Source of the DNA: RBC074 sp964470555
GTDB lineage: Bacteria > Acidobacteriota > Blastocatellia > RBC074
DNA length: 64,000 nt
NCBI GenBank assembly: GCA_964470555.1
Contig: CAYYDG010000024.1
Location: 48,133-112,132, forward strand
Reading direction: 5' to 3'
Position numbers and translations under genes: made by a program. Below the pieces are notes generated by a model. It was given only the letters and a program-made list of their open reading frames with translations, ran no database searches and was not told the DNA's origin. This document shows, piece after piece, positions 58,514 through 64,000 of this stretch (position 1 is the first letter of the stretch; every line of letters starts with the position of its first letter).

Positions 58514-59680
58514 ATGACAAGATTCGTCAAAGTTTTCGTTGCCGCAGTTGCGCTGCTCGTCGGGGCGTCAATCGCGGCCAACGCTCAACACCTGATTTCC
58601 ACCAAGTCCGGCTTTGTCAATCGCGCCGAAGGCAAAGTGTTTATTTTGCGCGCGGACAGCGAAGACGGCAGCAAAGGCCGTGCTTCACTCGGCACGCAAA
58701 TGCGCGATGGCGACAGCCTGATTACCGAAGCCGGCAGTTACGCCGAATTACTGCTCAGCCCCGGATCGTATCTGCGGTTGAATGAAAACAGCGAAGTTCG
58801 AGTGCTCAACACCGCGTTTGAAGAAATCCGGTTTGAGTTGATCAAAGGATCGGCCATTGCCGAAGTCGCCACCGCCAACGAGCAGGTGTCCAACATCAAC
58901 AAAAATTCGCCGCTCGAAATCGTCACTCCTCACGGCACGATTTCCATCGCCAAGGACGGCATCTATCGTTTCGACACGATTGAGGCCAACACGCTGGTTC
59001 AGGTTCGTCAGGGCGAATTGTTCGTCGGCGACCGCAATCAGTTTCTGCTTGGCAAAGCGACCAAGATCAAACGCGGCAACGCGGTCAAACTGACTGGCGG
59101 TGTGGTCAATAATTCTGACATTGCCAAGGTCAACAAGGACGTTTCGGATCGGTTCGACTCCTGGAGCTTCAACCGCGCCAATACGCTGATGGCTGCCAAT
59201 ATCTCGGCGTTGCGTCGTTCGCGCACAATGAGCGCGCTGAATTTCGGTTGGCTCTACGATCCGTTTTACAACTGCTACACGTTTATTCCGCGTCGTGGTT
59301 TGTGGTATTCGCCGTATGGATTCGGATTCTTCAATTCGTATGGCAACTGCCTGTATTACTGGCCGTATGGTTATAACCCTTACTGGGGCAATCCGTATGG
59401 CAATGGCGGTGGAACCGCAGGTGGCGGTGGCGCTGCGTTGCCGAGCCGAGTGATTGCCGGAAATGACCGCGCTCCGATCCAGCGTTCCATCGAAGGCCGC
59501 CGGATTGACACCAATCCGGGATTTGGCGCGGATCGCGGAGCCGGCGATTACGGAGGACGAGCAATTTCGACCTCGTCATCGTCTGCAGCTTCTACAAGCG
59601 TAATTTCCACGTCTGCACCTGTTCGCAGCGAAGCTCCGGCTAGCAGCGGTGGGCGCGCCGGGGCGCCAACCAGACCATAA
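58514..59680 (+). CDS. FecR domain secreted protein with Gly/Tyr-rich tail
   Basis: This protein has 388 residues. A signal peptide (FVKVFVAAVALLVGASIAANA) is followed by a FecR domain (about 30-185: GKVFILRADSEDG, ITEAGSYAELLLSPGSYLRLNENSEVRVL and so on) and a proline/tyrosine/glycine-rich part (YDPFYNCYTFIPRRGLWYSPYG). The last 80 residues are low-complexity with many Ser and Gly. No anti-sigma partner is nearby. AAGGAGG supports ATG 58514. Likely an envelope protein. Confidence 0.85.
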   Translation: MTRFVKVFVAAVALLVGASIAANAQHLISTKSGFVNRAEGKVFILRADSEDGSKGRASLGTQMRDGDSLITEAGSYAELLLSPGSYLRLNENSEVRVLNTAFEEIRFELIKGSAIAEVATANEQVSNINKNSPLEIVTPHGTISIAKDGIYRFDTIEANTLVQVRQGELFVGDRNQFLLGKATKIKRGNAVKLTGGVVNNSDIAKVNKDVSDRFDSWSFNRANTLMAANISALRRSRTMSALNFGWLYDPFYNCYTFIPRRGLWYSPYGFGFFNSYGNCLYYWPYGYNPYWGNPYGNGGGTAGGGGAALPSRVIAGNDRAPIQRSIEGRRIDTNPGFGADRGAGDYGGRAISTSSSSAASTSVISTSAPVRSEAPASSGGRAGAPTRP

Positions 59681-59702
59681 CCTTGTTGCGGCTTCCAAAC
59701 CA

Positions 59703-59750
59703 TTGAGGGCTGAGTCGAATCTTGAATTCGACTCAGCCCTCAAATTTTTT
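59703..59750 (+). terminator. Strong intrinsic terminator of FecR gene
   Basis: An 18-bp perfect stem (59703-59720 with 59726-59743) is followed by ATTTTTT. Confidence 0.95.
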
Positions 59751-59884
59751 ACGGCAGCATGCTTTCAACGTCCGCACGTTTTCGACTTGGTTTGACGCTG
59801 TGAAAACGCGATTGTTATCATCCGCCATCAATTCCGAATTTCCCGCAACCCATTTATTTTATTTTCACTTGTTCAAGGAGAATT

Positions 59885-60310
59885 ATGTCTGACACACCGA
59901 AAATGACTTTTGCGATGATCAAACCCGACGCTGTTCGCGCGGGCAACATCGGCAACATCATTCAACGCATCACCGACAACGGATTCAAAATTCGTGCGAT
60001 GAAACTGGTTCATATGTCCAAACCCGTTGCTGAAGGGTTTTACGCTGTTCATAGCGAACGCCCATTTTTTGGCGAATTGGTTGAATTCATGACCAGTGGC
60101 CCGACCGTCGTGCTGGCGCTGGAAAAAGAAAACGCCGTCCAGGCGTGGCGCGATTTGATGGGGCCGACCGATTCCACCAAAGCGCCCAAAGGGACCATTC
60201 GCGGTGATTTCGGAACCACGATGGGCGAAAACGCTTCGCACGGTTCGGATTCGCCTGAAAACGCCAGGATTGAATTGAGCTATTTCTTCAACGCGACTGA
60301 ATTTTGTTAA
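59885..60310 (+). CDS. ndk: Nucleoside diphosphate kinase
   Basis: This protein has 141 residues, the normal Ndk length. The phosphorylated histidine is in NASHGSDSPENA, and FAMIKPDAVRAG and PFFGELVEFMTSGP are conserved. It equalises NTP pools by transferring the gamma-phosphate. AAGGAGA lies before ATG 59885. Confidence 0.97.
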   Translation: MSDTPKMTFAMIKPDAVRAGNIGNIIQRITDNGFKIRAMKLVHMSKPVAEGFYAVHSERPFFGELVEFMTSGPTVVLALEKENAVQAWRDLMGPTDSTKAPKGTIRGDFGTTMGENASHGSDSPENARIELSYFFNATEFC

Positions 60311-60324
60311 GCCGGCAATTTCTG

Positions 60325-60372
60325 AAACAGGATTTGCACGATGAAACCATTCTGCGAATCCTGTTTTCTTCT
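60325..60372 (+). terminator. Repeat-derived terminator after ndk (ACAGGAT type)
   Basis: AAACAGGATT (60325-60334) and AATCCTGTTT (60357-60366) form a perfect stem followed by TCTTCTT. It belongs to the same repeat family as 28250-28313. Confidence 0.7.
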
Positions 60373-60380
60373 TGATCCCA

Positions 60381-61064
60381 ATGCCCATCCTCGAAGCTCG
60401 CCAAGTCGTTCGTGAATACCCGATGAAAGCGGAAACCGTCCGCGCGTTGTCTGACGTTTCTGTTTCCATCGAACGCGGGCAGTTCGCAGCCATCCTGGGA
60501 ACCAGCGGTTCCGGCAAATCCACGTTGTTGAATTTGTTTGGCGGGTTGGATCGTCCGACCGGCGGAGAAATTTTGTTCGATGGCAAAAGCCTTGCGCCGC
60601 TCAGCGCCTGGGAAATGTCGCGATACCGATTGCACAGCGTCGGGATGATTTTTCAGAGCTTCAATCTGATTCCGACCATGACCGCGCGCGAAAACGTGTC
60701 GCTGGCGTTGGCCTTTGCGGGGTTGGGAAAAACCGAACGGCGGCGACGTTCGCTGGAATTGCTCGACCGCGTGGGGTTGTCGCAGCGCGCGGAACATCTT
60801 CCTTCAGAGCTTTCCGGCGGAGAACAACAGCGTGTCAGCATCGCCCGCGCCATTGCCAACCAGCCTCAAATTTTGCTGGCCGACGAACCAACAGGCAATC
60901 TGGACAGCAACCGCGCTGCCGAAGTCATAGGCTTGCTGGATGAAATGCGGCAACGCGATGGCAAAACGATTGTGCTGGTGACGCACGATCACGAATTGGC
61001 CAGCCGCTACGCGACGCAAATCGTTCGGTTGAAAGACGGCAAAGTCGTGGAGGTCGGCGGATGA
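60381..61064 (+). CDS. ABC transporter ATP-binding protein, MacB/LolD type
   Basis: This protein has 227 residues. Walker A GTSGSGKST, Q-loop IFQSFNLIPTMTARENVSLAL, signature LSGGEQQRVSIARAIANQP, Walker B ILLADEPTGNLD and H-loop VTHDH are present. It overlaps the next gene by four bases (ATGA). It is a half-transporter with the FtsX permease that follows; an adaptor gene is not seen nearby. Confidence 0.93.
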   Translation: MPILEARQVVREYPMKAETVRALSDVSVSIERGQFAAILGTSGSGKSTLLNLFGGLDRPTGGEILFDGKSLAPLSAWEMSRYRLHSVGMIFQSFNLIPTMTARENVSLALAFAGLGKTERRRRSLELLDRVGLSQRAEHLPSELSGGEQQRVSIARAIANQPQILLADEPTGNLDSNRAAEVIGLLDEMRQRDGKTIVLVTHDHELASRYATQIVRLKDGKVVEVGG

Positions 61065-62632
61065 ATTTTGCGGACATCATGGCGCTCGCGCTGCGAAATC
61101 TACGTCAGGCGAAATTGCGAACCGCGCTGACCGTTATTGGCGTGGTGGTTGGCGTGGCCGCCATCATCACTATGGTCAGTTTCGGCATCGGATTGCAGCG
61201 AAACATCATCGGTCAGGCCTTTGCGCGACTGGATGCCTTCACTGCCATTACGGTCGTCGGCGCGGACGCCAATGATTTGCTGGTGTTGAACGAAGGGCGA
61301 ACCGCAATGGATGAAGGCGGCGCTGACGACAAACCCGTCGGAGAGGCGACGCCCGAACCATCGCCGAATCAGGAAGAAACCAGCCGACAACTCCGCCGCG
61401 CGCGGCGCATGCTCAACGACGAAACGATTGCCGAAATTCAACAACTTGATGGCGTTCGCTTTGTCGCGCCGATTGTCACCTTCACCGGCTACACGCGATT
61501 CAACGACCGCACGCGATTTCAACTCGTCGCCGGAGCCATGCCGGGCAACGAACCGCGTTTCAAAACCTTTCTGGCCGGAACCGGATTCAGCAGCGAAACC
61601 GGCGACGAAGCCGTCGTCAACGAAAATTTCCTGAGCGCCTTTACTGCCGAAGCCTTTCGACAGCGCCGAAACAATCGTGGCGGTTCCGGCGGCGGCCCGT
61701 TTCAGGCAGCGCCAAACAAAACCGATGCAGAACGTCAGCGCGAAGCTCAGGCGGTGATTGGTAAGGAAATCATTTTGTTGTCACCTCCGACGGGACAGGC
61801 GCCGGGCGCAGGCGACAGCATTTTCGGCATTCCGTTGCTGAATTTCCCCAGCCAGACACCGCAGCGCGAAGCTACCGATCCGGACGAAAGCCGATTTGAA
61901 CGTCGCGTGTTTCGCATCGTCGGCGTGCTGAAAAACGACGGTGGCATCAATTTCAATCCGTTTGGCAACGCGGATTTTTATCTGCCGATGGGACAAGCTA
62001 AACAATTGCGACTGGCCAATCTGTCGCCGATGGAACGTATGGGCGGAGCGCTGGTGGGGCAATCGGACGAAGCCTATCGCGCGATAGAATTGCGCGTCGC
62101 CGATCCCAGCCGCATCAAACCCGTCACCGAAAAGATGGAACAGATGGGCTTTCGCGCCTTTTCCGTCACCACTCAACTGGAAGAAATCGAACGCATCTTT
62201 CTGATTATCAACAGCAGCCTGGCCTTGCTCGGCGGCATTGCGTTGCTGGTGGCCTCGTTCGGCATTTCCAACACGATGATTATGTCCATCCGCGAACGCA
62301 CGCGCGAAATCGGCATCATGAAAGCCATCGGCGGTTCGGACGGCGAAATCATGCGCATCTTTTTTGTCGAAGCCAGTTTGATCGGATTGTTTGGCGGCGC
62401 GCTGGGCGTCGCGGTCGGTTGGGGAATTGACCGCATTGCCAATGTGCTGGCGAACCAATGGATCGCGCGCCAAACCGGTCAGGCCATTCGGTACGTCGAA
62501 TTCTTTTCCATCCCCTGGTATTTGTGGACGGGGGCGATTTTGTTTGCCGTCGTCATCAGTTTGCTGGCCGCCATTTATCCCGCTCGCAGCGCCGCCAAAG
62601 TTGACCCGATCAAGGCGCTTCGTTACGAATAA
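61061..62632 (+). CDS. ABC transporter permease, MacB type
   Basis: This protein has 523 residues with four membrane spans: one near the N-terminus (TALTVIGVVVGVAAIITMVSF) and an FtsX block at the C-terminus (NSSLALLGGIALLVASFGISNTMIMSIRERTREIGIMKAIG and so on). A large periplasmic domain lies between, with a low-complexity insertion (RNNRGGSGGGPF). The final segment SLLAAIYPARSAAKVDPIKALRYE is typical of MacB. It is coupled to the ATPase. Confidence 0.94.
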   Translation: MNFADIMALALRNLRQAKLRTALTVIGVVVGVAAIITMVSFGIGLQRNIIGQAFARLDAFTAITVVGADANDLLVLNEGRTAMDEGGADDKPVGEATPEPSPNQEETSRQLRRARRMLNDETIAEIQQLDGVRFVAPIVTFTGYTRFNDRTRFQLVAGAMPGNEPRFKTFLAGTGFSSETGDEAVVNENFLSAFTAEAFRQRRNNRGGSGGGPFQAAPNKTDAERQREAQAVIGKEIILLSPPTGQAPGAGDSIFGIPLLNFPSQTPQREATDPDESRFERRVFRIVGVLKNDGGINFNPFGNADFYLPMGQAKQLRLANLSPMERMGGALVGQSDEAYRAIELRVADPSRIKPVTEKMEQMGFRAFSVTTQLEEIERIFLIINSSLALLGGIALLVASFGISNTMIMSIRERTREIGIMKAIGGSDGEIMRIFFVEASLIGLFGGALGVAVGWGIDRIANVLANQWIARQTGQAIRYVEFFSIPWYLWTGAILFAVVISLLAAIYPARSAAKVDPIKALRYE

Positions 62633-62638
62633 AGCGAT

Positions 62639-63088
62639 TCAACTCTTTCTGACGATCACAGCGTCTTCGACGTGCGGATTGCTGTGCAGCGTGACGTGAA
62701 CCGGGCAACGACCGGCTATGTACAGCAACCGTTCGCGCTGTTCTTCGGTCACGTCGCCCGTCACATAAATCAACCGGCTGATGTGTTGAATCTCTTTCTT
62801 GCCTTCGGTTTCTTCCGCCGTGCAGCTTTCGCAATCGTCAATGTGAATGCGGTCGAATGTCAGCATGACTTCGACATCGGTGATCGGCAGTTTTTTGCGT
62901 TCGATGTACATCCGCAAGGTCATCGCCGTGCAGGCTCCGAGCGCAGACAGCAGCAAATCATACGGCGACATTCCTTCATCCTTGCCTCCGGCGGAAACCG
63001 GTTCGTCGGCAATCAGCGTGTGTTTGCCCGCCGTGATCGCCGAACGAAAACCTTCCTGCAAATTCAGTTTGACGCGAACATCGTTCAT
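62639..63088 (-). CDS. OsmC family peroxiredoxin
   Basis: This protein has 149 residues. The core SPYDLLLSALGACTAMTLRMYIERKKLP has the peroxidatic cysteine in ACTAMTL; a second cysteine is in AGRCPVHVTL. OsmC/Ohr proteins reduce organic hydroperoxides. ATG 63088 overlaps the stop of the broken decarboxylase frame behind it (ATGA), a trace of former operon coupling. Confidence 0.92.
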   Translation of the reverse strand: MNDVRVKLNLQEGFRSAITAGKHTLIADEPVSAGGKDEGMSPYDLLLSALGACTAMTLRMYIERKKLPITDVEVMLTFDRIHIDDCESCTAEETEGKKEIQHISRLIYVTGDVTEEQRERLLYIAGRCPVHVTLHSNPHVEDAVIVRKS

Positions 63089-63503
63089 AGCTTTTTGAAT
63101 TGGTTAGTGGCCTCGCGGCCAGGTTGTTCCAGCTTTTCAATTGTCGCTCGCACATCGTTTTGGGTCGTGCGAGGATTGATGGTGCAGAGCCGTTGCACGA
63201 CGCGACCGTTCTACGCCGTGGAATTGGCGAATGTGAAGCCGTCTTCGATCTGCGCTTCGATAATTCGCCGGTTGAGTTGGTTGATCTCTTCTTTAGAAAC
63301 CGCGCAAGGCGGCACGAACCGAAACACGACGATGCCAATTGTGGCAGGATTGACGACTTCACGACAACCGTATTGTCGGATGAGACTTTCAGCAAAATCC
63401 GGCAGTTCAAAGCCATGTTCGATGGTTTGGCGAAACGCTGCCGCGCCAAAGGTTTTCAGTTACAGCCACAACCTCAACGCGCGAAAGCCTCGCGTCAGTT
63501 GAC
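63085..63503 (-). pseudogene. Remnant of PLP-dependent (group II) decarboxylase
   Basis: Read leftward, the frame gives NCQLTRGFRALRLWL, a stop (63460-63462), LKTFGAAAFRQTIEHGFELPDFAESLIRQ and so on, then NPATIGIVVFRFVPP, EINQLNRRIIEAQIEDGFTFANSTA, a second stop (63211-63213) and NGRVVQRLCTINPRTTQNDVRATIEKLEQ. This is the C-terminal part of an aromatic-amino-acid/tyrosine-type decarboxylase. Two in-frame stops and the missing N-terminal two thirds mark it as decayed. Homology stops near 63503. The end overlaps the OsmC start. Confidence 0.82.
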
Positions 63504-63543
63504 AGTTCAAGCGATGGAAAACTCCATTCAAAGCCAACCTCAG

Positions 63544-63578
63544 CAGAAAAAAATGCCGGGTGCGTGGGATCACCCGGC
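63544..63578 (-). terminator. Terminator after GlsB/YeaQ gene
   Basis: GCCGGGTG (63555-63562) pairs with CACCCGGC (63571-63578). Read leftward it is followed by ATTTTTTTCTG. Confidence 0.75.
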
Positions 63579-63655
63579 GAAAAAATGGGATTTTATCAGG
63601 ATGCGCCAGACAGGATTGAAACTCGCCTGTGATGATTTTTGTCTTCCTGTTTGCC

Positions 63656-63940
63656 TTAGCGGTAAGCCAGGCGGCCTCTGCGCAAGACACCAATCAATGC
63701 GACAAACAAGGCCGAACCGATAATTGACCAGATCACCTGAAACTGCTGCCCTTCGATGTTCAATCTGAAAGGTTCCGGCAACCCCATCGCCTGCGCCATC
63801 CAACCGCCCAACATTGCGCCGATGAATCCAATGGCCACAGTGACCAGAATTCCTCCCAGACTGAACCCGGTAATTGCCTGACCGATGGCTCCGCAAATAC
63901 CGGCAATGATCAACAAAATCAAAAACGCTGTTAACGTCAT
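63656..63940 (-). CDS. GlsB/YeaQ/YmgE family membrane protein
   Basis: This protein has 94 residues with three hydrophobic spans (AFLILLIIAGICGAIGQAI, ILVTVAIGFIGAMLGGWM, VIWSIIGSALFVALIGVL). The glycine-rich middle span is the signature of this transglycosylase-associated stress protein family. AAGGAGA precedes ATG 63940. Function unknown beyond association with stress. Confidence 0.87.
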   Translation of the reverse strand: MTLTAFLILLIIAGICGAIGQAITGFSLGGILVTVAIGFIGAMLGGWMAQAMGLPEPFRLNIEGQQFQVIWSIIGSALFVALIGVLRRGRLAYR

Positions 63941-64000
63941 GGCTTATCTCCTTAGAAGCCTTCGGTCTCAGTAGCCGAAGGAAAGTAAATTTCACCTACA

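Noticed and set aside
1..64000. CRISPR arrays, tRNA or rRNA genes
   Set aside because: No regularly spaced direct repeats, no T-loop GGTTCRANYCC-type tRNA cores in a plausible fold and no rRNA signature stretches were noticed on either strand.

Overview
The window looks like a chromosomal segment of a moderately GC-rich, Gram-negative-type bacterium, most likely an acidobacterium of the Blastocatellia type. I infer this from the gene content: a DUF1501 plus PSCyt/DUF1549/DUF1553 pair, S9 peptidase/ABC-2 clusters, FecR proteins, BCAM0308-type and DUF5335 proteins, and many large palindromic intergenic repeats. There are no tRNA, rRNA, CRISPR or insertion-sequence genes that I can see.

Region 1 (1-13.4 kb) is a compact stress/dormancy-like island. 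It holds two tandem-UspA proteins, DUF5335, a phosphoribosyltransferase, two small metallothioneins, a hemerythrin, a formate/nitrite-type channel, a GerW/YtfJ protein, an NAD(P)H oxidoreductase, a cytochrome c, a dienelactone-type hydrolase, a glycine-zipper protein, a hybrid histidine kinase and a BCAM0308-type protein. Six of its transcription units are preceded by near-consensus sigma-54 (-24/-12) boxes with exact GG-N10-GC spacing. An NtrC-type sigma-54 activator is encoded next door (13.5-14.9 kb), downstream of a three-gene MacB/Dev-type exporter (14.9-19.3 kb).

Region 2 (19.8-28.2 kb) holds a large TIR-NACHT-FGE(C-type-lectin fold) protein, a repeat-rich spacer full of small hairpins, a thiolase plus FadJ-type beta-oxidation pair, a two-gene cassette of a membrane TIR protein and a PIN (DUF3368-like) nuclease, and a VOC protein. 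Region 3 (28.3-39.5 kb) is an ABC-2 transporter/S9 peptidase operon, a DUF4097 lipoprotein, and an ECF sigma factor with a giant zinc-finger/FecR/DUF3352 partner.

Region 4 (39.8-47.1 kb) has a small sigma-like protein, two AT-rich secreted proteins, threonine dehydratase, a Gfo/Idh/MocA oxidoreductase, an Rpn-type nuclease and a PIG-L deacetylase. Region 5 (47.5-52.4 kb) is the planctomycete-type DUF1501/DUF1569/DUF1553 cluster. Region 6 (52.4-53.5 kb) is a gene-free gap with a predicted sigma-54-driven small RNA ending at an intrinsic terminator.

Region 7 (53.5-64 kb) has an M3-peptidase-like protein lacking the HExxH site, a zinc-ribbon membrane protein, aroB, a histone-deacetylase-family protein, a FecR protein, ndk, a MacB-type ABC pair, OsmC, a broken PLP-decarboxylase remnant and a GlsB/YeaQ protein. 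The strongest unusual signals are the sigma-54 regulon and its putative sRNA, the TIR-PIN cassette, and the TIR-NACHT-FGE protein whose C-terminus resembles a diversity-generating-retroelement target.
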